Source: Vanilla planifolia (Eukaryota > Streptophyta > Magnoliopsida > Asparagales > Orchidaceae). Taken from it: a stretch of DNA of 64,000 nucleotides. Of this stretch, positions 27,156 through 38,739 are shown piece after piece. Made by a program: the position numbers and the translations under genes. The stretch is from positions 402,243 to 466,242 of the forward strand of contig JAIUJO010000227.1 of assembly GCA_023846275.1 (NCBI GenBank), read 5' to 3'. Under the pieces are notes generated by a model. It saw only the letters and a program-made list of their open reading frames with translations. It did no database searches and was not told where the DNA came from. Numbering within the stretch: position 1 is the first letter of the stretch; each line of letters starts with the position of its first letter.

Positions 27156-28125
27156 GGAGAGATAGGGTTTTCTTTTTTTAACCCTATCGACGGATAGAAA
27201 AATCTACTAATAATGCCATTGACCTTGATAGAGAACTATGAGTTGCTTATATCGTTTTGGATCAACCATTCATTTAAGTAAAAAAATGTAATTTGTCTGG
27301 TATCATATATCTTTGAAATCACTTGACAAGCTATCAAATGCACTTTTTTATGACTAGGTTGAGAATGTAATTCCTACATCTAACTTTCTTTTTGAGATAA
27401 CCCATTAATTCTTTGCCTAAAAGTATATTATCATAATTTCCTTCCCCTCAGCAAAACTAACTTATTCAAGAGATGTGATTCTTAGCAATAATATACATAG
27501 CTTATTTTCTAGTAGATTGTGTAGTATTTCCCAACAAAGTATATACATAAAGTAGCCTAAAGACCTTAGATTATGTTGAAATCTCTATCTTAGGAATCAA
27601 TAATAAGTTCACAATTGCATCCCTTTACAAATTAAATTTTTAGTGATAAAGTCCTTGGCAGCTTGTAGTACACCACAAATAACACTTTTTGAGTATTTTG
27701 TGAAAAAACAATAATTAAAGGCACTCAAAAAAGGTTCCATATCTTTGTCTAATTTAAATACTACTTCTTTAATCACCTCTATTGTGACCTTTTTCATGAC
27801 CAAATAGTTGTCTTCTTAAGATATTAACGTAGGTATGTTGCCTAGAAATTCTACATCTAAAGTAACCTTCTTAAACTAGTGTAGTGCCTAAACAAAATTG
27901 ATAGGTACCTCTTAAAGTTTGTCTTATCTAGTTAATATTTTCTCATTTGAATATTTAATGACACAAATGTTAAGCTGAGACATTTTATCTTTAAGAAAGA
28001 GTTGAAAGAGTTTGACCTTCCTTCCTCCCTCTTTGAGCCGTTTTCTTTAATTAATCCAACACTTTCCTACCTAAATTGTCTATTAGAAATTCTTTTCTCT
28101 ACATTAACTAAAAGATTTTGCTAAA
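27156..28125. other. Sequence between satellite array and gypsy element; no gene recognised
   Basis: Non-satellite DNA that abruptly replaces the third higher-order repeat copy. It begins with a hairpin (27161-27188). A minus-strand frame at 27609-27803 (64 codons, including VMKKVTIEVIKEVV) carries no motif I recognise. It may be a relic of a transposon into which, or beside which, the gypsy element inserted. Confidence 0.5.
27161..27188. repeat. Perfect 9-bp inverted repeat at array/insertion border
   Basis: GATAGGGTT at 27161-27169 pairs exactly with AACCCTATC at 27180-27188, leaving a 10-base pyrimidine-rich loop. It lies within about 10 bp of the point where satellite similarity ends. 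It could be the tip of a mobile element's terminus or a breakpoint scar. I found no matching copy of this motif at the far side of the insertion. Confidence 0.6.
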
Positions 28126-29572
28126 TGATTTATTTAGCATCAATTATTTTAGTTATTAGACAATTGATAAATGCTTATGTACAAGAAATATACTTATAGG
28201 AGAGCTAATCTATGATGCTTTTCTTTACAACAAAAAAATAAAGAATAACCAAGAAAGAAAGAAATTTTCTAAGAAGCCATGGAATTATATTAATATTTCA
28301 TAGAAGATATCTTAACTGAAAATAAAGGTTATTTTAACAGCTCACACTAAAATTACTCATGTTTGTGGTGAATTGGGTAAGGCACATTCGTAAGTTGGGT
28401 TCTTATAATGTCAAAAAAAATCACATGGTCTCGTGCACAAGCACAATGGTTGGATGTAATAAGTAAATTTCTCAAAAGTTGAAATAAAGTGGTTAGTAAC
28501 TTCCATAGTGATTTGAAACACTTGTGAATGTTTCATAAAGGTTATCACATCCCCTTTTGAGCCTCATGCTTGCCTTCCTAGAGTACCTTTATAATCACAC
28601 TATCCGATTATGTGCACACAATATACTCATATCAGTGAAGCTTAGCAAGCAACACTACATTACTTTAATAAAAATTGCCTTATGTACAACATGGTGTGCA
28701 TTCCTCTTTAGAAGAACATAAAAAAAAGTAATTTTCTAACATATAAATATAAAAAGATAACTTGAAATACTAAGAGATTATTTTGCAATTCAAAAGGATA
28801 TTTTAGAATTTCAAATTTCACTATAAATTACGAAATAAATACTTTAAATTCTACAAAAACTGTTTCATTGAAAACATTCAAAAGTATTAATATAAGTAGT
28901 CCAAAACATGTTAGTGCATTTTAAATGATGGTCCAACTAGTGGTGATGTAGTAGGCTATGCAATTAGTGCTTCATAGGTTGCAATGAATTTGCACAAATT
29001 GAAAAGTTGACACATGTTGATGGGTCAGACATATTCATTGATCAAGTTTATGCATGTTGAAGAAGAAACATGGGTTGATAAGATGGTGTGAGTATAGCAG
29101 ATGAATGAGTTCAAAAGTTCAATGCAAGTGAACGGGCCATACAGGTTGACACCACTAGTAAAAATGGTTGTTAGTGATGGCTATAGCAGTGATATATGAT
29201 GGTGAATGACAACAAAAAAGTTTAAAACTTTATTTTAAGCTTTTTAAAGTCATTTTTTACCACATTTTACACCAATGAGATAAGAAGACTTTTGTAAACT
29301 TATCATATACTAAATTTAAAAATAAAAATATATGAAAAGTTACTAATTAATCTTCAAAAGATAGAAATCAATGCATAGATACTAAATAATATGAAAATCT
29401 AATTAAGATTAAACAAAAATCTGCAATAAAAAAGGTCGATAGTTATTGACCCCACTATGTAAAGACAATAAAGACTAATGAGATATAATAGTCAATCTTG
29501 GTATAGTTTTGAGTCTAAATAGGTTTATGCCTCCAAGTTGAATCTCTATATTATGTATAGGATGTTATTACA
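28126..29572 (-). repeat. 3' LTR of the gypsy element
   Basis: About 1.45 kb, aligning along its length with 32590-33968. For example AAGTTGAAATAAAGTGGTTA occurs at about 28477 in this copy and about 32944 in the other. On the element strand it begins TGTAATAACATC at 29572 and ends ...ATCA near 28126, giving the expected TG...CA ends. The polypurine-like GGAGGA sits immediately upstream. The two LTRs are diverged and contain several indels. Confidence 0.78.
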
Positions 29573-29582
29573 TCCTCCAAAA
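29573..29582 (-). other. Polypurine-tract-like sequence of the gypsy element
   Basis: On the minus strand TTTTGGAGGA directly precedes the first base of the 3' LTR (TGTAATAAC). In LTR retrotransposons a purine run at this place primes plus-strand synthesis. The run is short, which fits decay. Confidence 0.5.
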
Positions 29583-30390
29583 TTGGGAAGAGCTCAACTC
29601 CATAGTGCTAGAGTGAAATATCTTATAAAACTCCAACATCTCTAGGTTTAGGAATTAAAGCTCCTTCATAGTAGTCCAACATTTTGGCATGTAGGATGAC
29701 TATGCCAATGTACTAAACATCTATATTGTGCTTCATCATATGTAAAAATAATTTGAAAATCTAAAATTCAATCCACTTGATCTCTTAACTCAATAGATCG
29801 AGTTAAATGTTTTGGTGGGACTGGTTCACTTGGCAATGATTATCAAGGCCCAAAAGGGTCACTAGGTGTTAGTCGTGGTTCCAAATACGATTAAAGATCC
29901 TAAAATTTAAAGGTAGTACTTGTTCAATAATCTTTGATTTAATAAAAATTAAATGCTTTGATATTTAGTTTTATGACAACTCTAAATTGTTCAACCCATG
30001 GGCATGTATTTTCTTAAGGGTTCTCAATGAGAATCTCTCAGACCAAATGTTGATCATCATATAATCATCATCACAGAATGTTCTAGGTTATATACGATCA
30101 TCTACTAATTGTTTATATATTTCATCATTTAAGCTAAATTTTTTTAAAAAAGTTTTTATGTTGTATGAAATATGATGAGCAAAGGACTCAATAAACCCAA
30201 TATTATAAAAATCATAAGACAAATGAATCAAATAAAGTGGGCTTTAAGGATGATTTCCAAAAAAACTTAATGGTCTCAAATTTGTTATTTGATTAGTAAA
30301 TTCCATAGATGACAATAAAAGATCCTAAGTTGAAACATTTTCTACTATTAGGCTACAAAATGGATGGACAAAAGTTTGTTGAACTACTTT
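29583..30390. other. Gypsy internal remnant without identifiable domain
   Basis: About 0.8 kb between the reverse-transcriptase start and the polypurine stretch. In the minus frames I see no reverse-transcriptase catalytic YxDD box, no RNase H motif and no integrase zinc finger or DDE motif. Most of pol was probably deleted and the remainder has drifted beyond recognition. Confidence 0.5.
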
Positions 30391-30639
30391 TTATTCATCT
30401 ATTTTGGGACAATAAGTTGATATAAATTTAAGTTTTGCTTGAACTAATGGATTTATATGGTGATGTGATAAATATGGTTTTGATGTGCTATAAAGTAGAT
30501 ATACAATAGGTTTCATATCCCCCAAATATAAGAGTTTGTCAAGTATGTGTTTAATAGATATGTTTACAAATTCATCTAATAAGGGTTGGACAATGGCTAG
30601 TGGGGTGGGAAAACTAATAAGGGCTAATCTAATTGCCAC
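30391..30639 (-). pseudogene. Reverse-transcriptase N-terminus remnant (gypsy pol)
   Basis: An 82-codon open stretch. Residues from about 19 read PLLDEF, then a stretch ending in HHHINPLVQAK. This lines up with the linker and first segment of plant Ty3/gypsy reverse transcriptase, where 'LLDEF..(I/V)F' precedes an I-Q-H-x-I-D block and then 'LP..PHYRMSP'. In an intact element this enzyme copies the genomic RNA into DNA. The frame stops before any palm motif, so no catalytic site remains. It lies downstream of the protease remnant on the same strand, as expected for gag-pro-pol order. The match is by family pattern only and a profile search should confirm it. Confidence 0.6.
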
Positions 30640-30769
30640 AAACTAGATAACCACAACATGTCATATATCCCTCATCAATCTTGACTAGTAAAATGATACT
30701 TCGTAATTTTCTTTTTTCTCAATCCTTCTCTTTTGAAATTTTTTTGTTAGAAATATTTTTTGAAAGATG

Positions 30770-31110
30770 CGAGGGATATGTCATGATCTTCTTTCCTTTG
30801 TACTTGAAAGTACATGCATTGGATCTTCTATTTTTGGCATTATATCCATTATATAATCAAGGTCTTTCTAAGATAAGGCTATCAAAACACTAAGATACAA
30901 TGACATCATAATTTCCTAGAATGTAAGATATGATATGTGGGTCGGGATTGTTTGTGAGTATGAAACCTTTCTTTTGAGCAGTTTTGTGTCTATGACATTG
31001 TTATAGCTACCACTATTTAGACCAATCTTATAAGGTTGGTCTTTAACTCTAATAAAGGCACTAAAGATGTCAATTCATAGCCAATATTCAAATGGTTCTA
31101 ATGTAATCAC
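30770..31110 (-). pseudogene. Retroviral-type aspartic protease remnant (gypsy pol)
   Basis: On the minus strand 30991-31017 reads NSGSYNNVI, preceded by KDQPYKIGL. Plant gypsy proteases have D(S/G)GS..NV(I/V) here, followed by a KL..RL stretch. In this copy the catalytic Asp is Asn, so the enzyme would be dead even without the stops. About 40 codons further a segment reading MPKIEDPMHVLSS corresponds to the 'VVPM...CHILLGRPW' end of the domain, itself damaged. It lies between the gag zinc knuckle and the reverse-transcriptase start, the normal order. A plus-strand frame across the same bases (30681-30893) is antisense and was discarded. Confidence 0.68.
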
Positions 31111-31254
31111 ACTACATCTTAAAATAGCCAGGGGTGGTTTAATATAGTAAAGGTTATATAACATAACATTTCTAATTCTTCTTTGCCCTCCTTATGTTGT
31201 TGTATAACCTTTTCTTCCCTAAATTCATGACTTCCTTCTACTTCTTTAAAATAT

Positions 31255-32140
31255 GTGTAGGGGTCCCTTAGGACAATGGGCTATAACCCTCCCTCTCTTG
31301 TGGCAAAAATAACAATCAACTCTAGAACAAGTAGACAGTTTCTGTGAGTTGGGTTTGATGTGTTAGAGGTGTTTTCGTGGGCATCGGTTGCTTGTGGACT
31401 AGAAGTAGTAAGAATAGTCGAATTACTGGTACGAGTTTGACATTTCAAAGTGGTTTAAGGAATCTCATTGCTATGAGAAATTACTCCTCTTAGGGTTTCA
31501 TGCATCTTATGCCACTTTATATGCCTTTTGTAAAATAGTAGTACTTCTCAAAAATAACTAAACTTGAATAGACTCCATGTGCTTTGCTCAAAATTGAGAA
31601 AATAAAATTTTATCTAATCGTTAGACACAACATTTTACCATATATTCCTTAAATTTATAATTATTTATAACAATTATCATTGAACCTTAAGGTATATATT
31701 GCCATTTATCCAAATGTTCATTTTAATAAGTAGTGGGTACATATTTATCTTATAAGAGAGTTTTCAATTCCTCCTATAATTGAGGCAATGCTCAATCTTT
31801 GTTTAGATATCACTTTTCAATGGTTGAAAAAGTAATATTACTTGTGATGTGAGCCAACTTTTTGTAAATTAGTACTTTGGACACTCATAAGACTATACTA
31901 ATCAGAATCATGTTCAATTCACATTTCCTAATCATTATATGGTCTATGATCAAAACTACCATCAAATGTAAGGACATTTATTTTAGCCATGTTAACTTGA
32001 TGATCATCATACAAAGCTTGTCTTCTATCACAAGTATGTAGAGTAGTGGAATGGCTATGTTGAAGTCCCAATCGATTAGGTTCATTTTTAGATGAAATTT
32101 GCCCAACTTTGATGTCACTTTTCATAAATCAACTAGAACT
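31255..32140 (-). pseudogene. Gag remnant with zinc knuckle (Ty3/gypsy)
   Basis: Gag forms the particle that packages element RNA. The start survives in an open stretch at 31928-32125 that ends INVLTFDGSFDHRPYND; plant gypsy gag has a similar 'FDG...P..(F/Y)..W' opening. Further on, about 31725-31747 encodes KYVPT, matching the conserved 'KY(V/L)P..Y' segment, with later residues such as NNYKFKEYMVKCCV in the expected 'V..Y...F..L' region. The zinc knuckle is at 31273-31314: CYFCHKRGRVIAHC, a CX2CX4(H)X4C motif with the metal-binding His replaced by Arg. Several stops sit where a CAA or CAG codon could have become TAA or TAG by C-to-T change. Confidence 0.75.
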
Positions 32141-32571
32141 ATTTTTTCCACCCAATCTATTATTTTTATGTTGTTCCAATGTATCTACGCATGTTTGTAA
32201 GGTCGCTCTTACCTCTCAAAATGAATGAGTTTGTTCTTGATTTCCACATTGTATTAATAGGGCTATGGTGGTTGAGCTAAATTAGAATTAGATATTTTAT
32301 ATTAAGTGTCTAACCTAGTGGTAATAAACGAATAGGATGGAAACAAATTTTATAGTTTAGAATATAAAGTAGGGGAAAATCAAATAAATCCTTAAATGTA
32401 ACAACAAAATGCCACATAAATAAAGAATTATTATAGCTTCAAACTTACAAAAATATTATTCGTTTATTTTTTTTTTAATAACCTCTAGTAATTAATAATA
32501 ATGACATAGAATTAAAAATATAATTATTTAATTTTAAATTAAAATTAATGTATGTTCCTAAAACTAACCAC

Positions 32572-32583
32572 GCTTTAATACCA
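32572..32583 (-). other. Primer-binding site, tRNA-iMet type
   Basis: On the minus strand TGGTATTAAAGC lies six bases inside the 5' LTR end. The usual plant site complementary to initiator tRNA-Met begins TGGTATCAGAGC. The two mismatches are C to T and G to A, typical of methylation-driven decay. This fixes the element's strand and the inner edge of the 5' LTR. Confidence 0.7.
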
Positions 32584-32589
32584 AATTAA

Positions 32590-33968
32590 TGATGGATGAC
32601 ATAATAAAACTTTTTTTTGGCTCATAGACAATTGAGAAATATTTAATTCAAGTAATATTGTTGCACAATTGTTTATCTAAGGTGATTTATATTTAGATTA
32701 AAAACTTTTAGGATCATTGGATAACTAAAAACTTTTCTTTAAGACAACTACTTGTACTAATTTTTTATATAAGGGATCTCAACCTAAAAAAGGTGGGTTT
32801 AACAACCCACACAAAATTTGCTAATGTTGATTGTGAAGTGGCAACATACACACACAAGTGGAGTTTTTAGAATGGCTAACAAGTTATCATATAGTGACAT
32901 ATAGAAACTTGAAAGTTAGATGCGATAAGTAAATTTTTTGAAAGTTGAAATAAAGTGGTTAAGAACTTAGTAATTTTGAAGCTCTATTGAATGTTGGATA
33001 AAAGTTTTGGCTCTACCCATTTTTCATGTCACTCTCCTTCTTAGGACATCTTAAAAATCACAACATCAAATTATTTGCACAAAAATCCCTTATATAAAAT
33101 AAGATTAGTAGTAGCACTTCCTTACCTCTATAAAACATTACATTATGTACAATACACTAAGTATTTTTTTATAGAGAACTCAAGGTTGTGATTGTAATTT
33201 CATAACATAGGAATAAAAAAAGACACCCATGAATATAATGTCAAAAATTTTGGAATTCTAAAGGATAAATAAAATACTTTGAATTCTTCCAAACAATGTT
33301 GCTTCAAAAGTTACAAAATGTTTCATGCAGCTGTTCAACAATTGCTAGGTAGTTAGCAACATGATCAATGTGGCATGCATGAGAGGTGTGAGATGGGTCA
33401 ATTCATTTTCACTAGTTAAGAATTTTCATGAATCAAGTCTACCAATGTTGATGGTCACATAGGATGATGAGTCAAACTAGGTCTAGAGGATCAACTAATT
33501 TTATGGATTAGGAAGGGTTGTGTAAGGCATAAGAGTCACTACAATTAATGGTAAAGCTATCGATGAAGACAACAATGATGATATGTAGTTATAGATGTTA
33601 TGTAGCTAAAAAAAGTCTAAAACTCAATTTAATGCCTTTTATAATCATTTGGAACTACATTCTATGCTGATGGAATTACATAACTACTATGCAGATGTCA
33701 TGTACTGAATTTCAAGGTCAAAATATTTGAAAAAGTGTCAATTGATCTTAAAATGATTAAACAATTTTGTAGATACAAATAACTTGATAAACTAAAAAAA
33801 ATAATTAAAATATTTAAAAAAGAAGCGTTGGCTTTTGTTTATCATTGTATTGGTAAAGTGTTTAGAAACTAATGAGAAATAAATGAGTGAACATTAGCAT
33901 GATTAAGAGTCTGAATAAGACTAATATGCCTTGAAATAGAAGGTGTGTGATTTATAAGATGTTACTAA
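32590..33968 (-). repeat. 5' LTR of the gypsy element
   Basis: About 1.38 kb, the diverged partner of 28126-29572. The inner edge (+ TGATGG at 32590) adjoins the primer-binding site. The outer edge near 33968 aligns GATGTTACTA with GATGTTATTACA of the other LTR. A 7-bp perfect hairpin (GTGGGTT/AACCCAC, 32793-32810) exists only in this copy; the matching part of the 3' LTR reads AACAGCTCACAC. Confidence 0.75.
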
Positions 33969-35004
33969 GTTTATTTTATTCTAGGCCACTATTTTTGGCA
34001 TTCCATCAACCTACTCAATTTTAATGCTATTTCTTTTATACCAGGATGGTTCTGTTAAAAACGAAAAATCACTCTCTACCACTCTATAAAATGTTGACCA
34101 CATGGACCACTTTTTTCGTCCATGAATTCTTTAGGACTTGATTCATAATGTTTTTGGCATTAAAGTAGTACATGTGAGTGATTTGGACCTTTTTCATTTT
34201 TTATTAGATTTTTTTGATCAAAAACTTATTTACTAGAATTTTCTCACGCCATTTCAAAGTCCTCTTCCTTTTCTTTTTCCATCCTAGCTAAAGGTTAAAC
34301 GAAAGAAAGGCAGGTCCTTCATGTGACATTGGTTTTTGCATTCCTTAGACCCTTCATTACAACCAAGGGAGGAATGGAAGAGCCTTTATATTCATGCATG
34401 GTATCAATAAAATTAAAATTCTTTTATTATAACTAATGGGCATATGTGATCTATCACAATTAAGGTTAAATTGTTCTATATTTTTCTACTCTCTACTCTT
34501 ATACACTTAGCATACACTAACATATAGCAAATGAGTAGTTTCCCACTAGACTATTACAGAGAAAATGAATGAATTGTTCATAATCATATAATTTATGTCA
34601 TTGTATACTTCCTTTCTGAACCACCTTGATCTTGTTGGAAAAATTCGCTATAAGATGTTCAAATCCAAATGACATAGCCAAGAGTGGTAACTTCTATTCC
34701 TATGATGTTTGTTGTAATAAGACCACTTGTGTGATATTGTTGTAAATAATTAGATGCTTGAGGGGAGAGATTGATCTGATGTTCATGACAACATTTTTGT
34801 TTCACAGAAGGGTATTATCCATTTATTTTTAGTTTATCTTGAATTTTTTTAGTATTGTTAGCTTCTTTGTCTCTCTTTTAAACTTGTCTTATGCACAAAA
34901 ACTCTCCTTATACTTCTATTAGATCTCCAAGTTTTTAATGGGATAAAATCATCTTGATCATGTTGTATTAATAAAGAATTTACTTTTCATTTGTAAAAGT
35001 CATA

Positions 35005-35052
<48 letters not shown>

Positions 35053-35544
35053 GGATATATATCTCCTTCTTACTACTTGTTCATTTTAAAGTATGATGCA
35101 TTCTTTCCCTATTGTGCTCCACGACTCACTCCTACCTTATATTTTTTAAGGTTTAGCATGTTTGTAGTCATTTCAAAGCCAAATTTGGGATCATTAGACT
35201 TAGTACATCTACTGGATGATATTCGTTTTGCATTTATGATTATTAATAGTGGAGTTATTATTTTTATTCATGATTATAACTTGTATTTTATAAATGTATT
35301 TTAGAGTATAGCAAATTCTTATTGGTGGACTTAAGGATATGCATTTTTATGTTTACTTCAACTTGGACTTGGCTTATAATGCCATTTGAAAATTTGATAG
35401 TTATAAATTTTATATCCTGTATTATAGTTCTAGAAGTAGTTGACTTATATAATTAACTTTGAATTCTAATATATATAGTTACACTTGTTGATACATTAAG
35501 AGATATAAAGATTTAACTAGTTTTTATGGGTGGCAAAATAATTG
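33969..35544. other. Non-satellite spacer; no gene recognised
   Basis: Mixed-composition DNA right of the gypsy element. A CTACTCTCTACTCTTATACACTTAGCA-like segment near 34480-34515, with GGTATCAATAAAAT at about 34402, is reminiscent of LTR R-U5 and primer-site regions but too weak to call. A plus-strand 75-codon frame (35077-35304) shows no motif. The segment contains the (TA)n tract at 35008-35049. Confidence 0.45.
35008..35049. repeat. (TA)n microsatellite
   Basis: About 20 uninterrupted TA dinucleotides ending TTTATGG. It can form a cruciform or melt easily, and is the cleanest simple repeat in the window. Confidence 0.95.
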
Positions 35545-37958
35545 GCTAAAGTCTTAGTGTTGCAAGAAGATCCACTTGGAGAATAGCGGTATGCTTAGAG
35601 AATCATCACAGTAAACTCAAATGAGTTTATACAAAGGCAACTAAATAACTTTGTTACAATGCTTTTCATAATTTTCTTATCACAAATACACATTATAAAA
35701 ATTGTATTGAAATGATTTAATTAGTGAGTGTAGATTTTACCAACCATGATATATGAAGATTAGAAATGCCAAAAATGTTCTTTTGATCATAGAATTCGTT
35801 GGAGAAAGTATCCTATAAAATTCACAAATTTGTAGCAACAAGTGCACCTGTTCTTACTTTTAATAACAAATAAATGGAAATATTAGCTTATTCTCAATTA
35901 AAATTCATGTCATTTAGATTTATTAATTAACTAAAACCAATTTTAGAAGTTGCAATTATTTAAAAGTTTTTTAAACAAAGTAAGCAACAAGTTATTAGTA
36001 ATGCAATGTTGCGTTCATGCTATTGCAATTAAACATCCATAAATTGGTGATAAGTGAATAAAAAGGCTCACCCAAAGAATTTCTTATAGCAGACATATAT
36101 TTTTGTTATGTAAAGCATATCATACAAGAATGATATAGAACATTATAAAGTATGATTAAAACCAATCACACATTAGTTAAAACAATATTAGATTTAAAAA
36201 CATTATCAATAATGAAAATTATACCAGTATAATCCCCCTAAGACTCACATATGTATGGTCTCTTTAATTACTATGCACATCTTAAAAGTTGGTCATCCAA
36301 TTACAATGAAATATTACAAAAACCTACAACACTTTAGGGATTTTAGGCACCTTGTATAATTACAATAGTTTTATTATGCCAGTATGATGGTATTCGCATT
36401 TTTAGCAATGACTTATGATGTTTAGGATAAATGTATTGCATATGTTTATGATGTGCAAATCATTGTTGTTGTAATTGTGATAATTTACCATGGTTCTAAA
36501 CTTGTGTTAATTGTACACATATGTTATTGGAACATTTATGTATCATTCTATTACGACTCAATTTTATCTTATCACTTTATGACCTCATTGCAAAAATGTA
36601 TATAATATTCGTTCAAATTGTATGATGAATATCATGTTTGAGTACATAAAACATTCATTTGTCAAATACATGTCCAATGTCTAGTGTGACGATGTATTAT
36701 AATGCTATAACTAGTCTATTTAAGTGATAATGGTTATCATGTTGGTACTATAGGACCCTAGTGTAACAAGAATACCTACATGGGGTACGATGGCTTTCAC
36801 AAAATAGAGTCAAAATAAACTTAATTGTGTTGATAAAAAGGCAACTAGACAAGTTTGTTATAACACTTTTTAAATTTACTAAGAAAAAATCCTATACTTT
36901 AAAATAATAATGTGAAAATTTTTTTAAATGTGACTGAAGATTTTACCAACCATATTTAAATATGAAAAGTAGAACAAAACAATCAAATTGAAGATGAGTA
37001 AGAATTAGTTGAAGATGTTATCCCATAGAATTCACATAGTTGTAACAGTTGGCATCTCGTTTTTCCATCTAACAATAAGAAAATGGAAATATTAGCTTAT
37101 TTTAAAATGTAAGTTAGGTTATTTATATTTTGTAACTAATTAAAACAAAATTTTATAAGTTATCATGGTTTAAATTCTTTTAAGAAGTGATTAACTAGCT
37201 ATAAGTAGTGTTATTTTAAGTTCATGATCTTATAATTTAAGACTCATAAACTAGTGATGGGTGAGTAAAATGAATCATATAATGAACTACATGTACTACA
37301 TGTGTGTTTTTGTTATGGAAACACATCTTACATGATATTTAATACTGTAAAGGACAATGCACGTACATCACATATAGTTATAAAAATGTTTTGGTTTTCA
37401 AAACATTGCCATCTACAAACATGATAATTGTGCAAATAAAGTCCCTTTGAGACTCACAAATGTACAAGTTATTTAAGGATCATACACATCTAAAAAGAGG
37501 ATCACCTATGAAGAATGTAAGTTTTCACAAACTAATAATTCTCTTGCATTTTTATGCACCTTGTAGAACAATTATAGTAAGGTTATGTCAATACAATGGT
37601 ATGTGCTATTTATCATTGAATTATTATCTATAAGATAAATTTATTGCATGTGTACAATTTGAAAATCATTATCATATGTACTTAAGATAATTTTGTCTCA
37701 TTCTAGAATTGTGTCAATCATTCACATATGATATTAGATCATTGATGTATGATTCTACTATGAATAAATTTTATTGCAAGCCATTTCATTGTAAGAACGT
37801 TCATCATATGCCATCATATTGTATGATGCACGAATTGGTTGAATACACAAAATAACAAGTTGCCTCATTAGTTTCTAATGGTTGGTATTGTGATGTATGA
37901 TTACATCATAATTGATTTTTTAAGTGAGAATGGTGGTCATAGTAATATGATTAGACCA
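35545..37958. repeat. Tandem direct duplication, two ~1.21-kb units
   Basis: Unit 1 (about 35545-36750) and unit 2 (about 36751-37958) align end to end. Matched landmarks: TTAGTGTTGCAAGAA 35554 with CTAGTGTAACAAGAA 36758; GATTTTACCAACCAT 35733 with 36939; AAATGGAAATATTAGCTTAT 35872 with 37081; AGACTCACA 36241 with 37450; GCACCTTGTA 36347 with 37556. Offsets stay at 1204-1209 bp, so little was gained or lost overall despite many substitutions. The segment after 37951 (TTAGACCATTCTACAC) may start a third truncated unit. It is unrelated to the ~0.4-kb satellite and codes for nothing evident. It could be a two-unit satellite or adjacent LTRs of an element whose interior was lost. Confidence 0.82.
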
Positions 37959-37968
37959 TTCTACACAT

Positions 37969-37996
37969 ATGATAAATAATACCAACTATTTATCAT
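37969..37996. repeat. Perfect 10-bp inverted repeat
   Basis: ATGATAAATA (37969-37978) pairs with TATTTATCAT (37987-37996) around an 8-base loop. It lies just beyond the end of the second 1.21-kb unit, so it may mark the duplication's right border. Confidence 0.65.
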
Positions 37997-38739
37997 TTAG
38001 GTCATAGAGAAGGAATGTAGACCACACTACTATGATGAGAGACATCATTTTATAAAATTAAAAAATAAGTAGCATCTAAAGGTTTTTGTCTAGCTTATTT
38101 CATGAAACGCAAGTTTTGTTTTACCCTTAAGATTTGTTTAACTATATATGCATAAAACTTACATTATTAATTTGTATTTATTCACTACTTTGGCTCATTA
38201 GAGGGAAGATTAACAAGAAAGTATGATTGAGATGGAGGAATATGATCCTCTATGCCATAAAGTAATAAGTAAAGATTTAACACTCTAATAATATTGAGTA
38301 GTAGATGATGAGCTATGTATTGCCAACCACTACACCTCGAAGTGAATTTATTGGCTCCATGGCTTGGAGGCTTTGTGATGCTATTCACTAATGCCACAAA
38401 TAATTTAACTTTCATTACATATGGTTTACCTTTTTTATTTTCATTCATTAAGAATTTATTATAGATTAACCACATCTTCCATAAATGACTAGAAAAGAAT
38501 TTACTTGGTTGTGTTCTAATCGAACCTCATATGGCATAGGGCCATCAATTTGCCCTAGCTAATGATTACATAAACTTTACTAAATTGAAAACTATGTTAA
38601 TGAACTACACATGAATGTATGCAAATAGTTGAAAAGATGTGCAACAATAATACAATAAAATTTTCAACAAACTTTAGTATTAAAACAAAGGGTTGTGAAT
38701 TCTAATGGTCAGTAGAATTCATGAGAGTGTGTTAATTGT
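37997..38739. other. Unassigned spacer with a 96-codon minus frame
   Basis: Located downstream of the copia RNase H remnant on the minus strand, where a 3' LTR would be expected. The minus frame 38185-38475 (starting MWLIYNKFLMNENKK) has a locally normal composition, but I recognise no domain in it. I did not find a second copy of this segment in the window, so an LTR identity is unproven. Confidence 0.4.

Larger units (their letters stand above)
28126..33968 (-). mobile_element. Degraded Ty3/gypsy LTR retrotransposon, internally deleted
   Basis: The element lies on the minus strand in the order 5' LTR (32590-33968), primer-binding site (32572-32583), gag, protease, start of reverse transcriptase, polypurine stretch, 3' LTR (28126-29572). 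The internal region is only about 3.0 kb. Most of reverse transcriptase, RNase H and integrase are missing, whereas complete plant gypsy interiors are usually well above 4 kb. Coding remnants carry many stops and frame breaks, and the LTRs differ at a large share of positions, so insertion was ancient. I could not find a target-site duplication. It is a dead copy. The family call rests on the gag-protease-RT order and the protein motifs listed for its parts. Confidence 0.82.

Noticed and set aside
30681-30893. 70-codon plus ORF
   Set aside because: Antisense to the gypsy protease remnant, which explains the same bases better on the minus strand.
34390-34515. Possible LTR R-U5/primer site of another retroelement
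   Set aside because: GGTATCAATAAAAT matches a primer site for only about eight bases, and no paired LTR was found.
35008-35049. (TA)n tract as a promoter TATA region
   Set aside because: It is a pure microsatellite with no downstream gene; the ORF after it (35077-35304) has no support.
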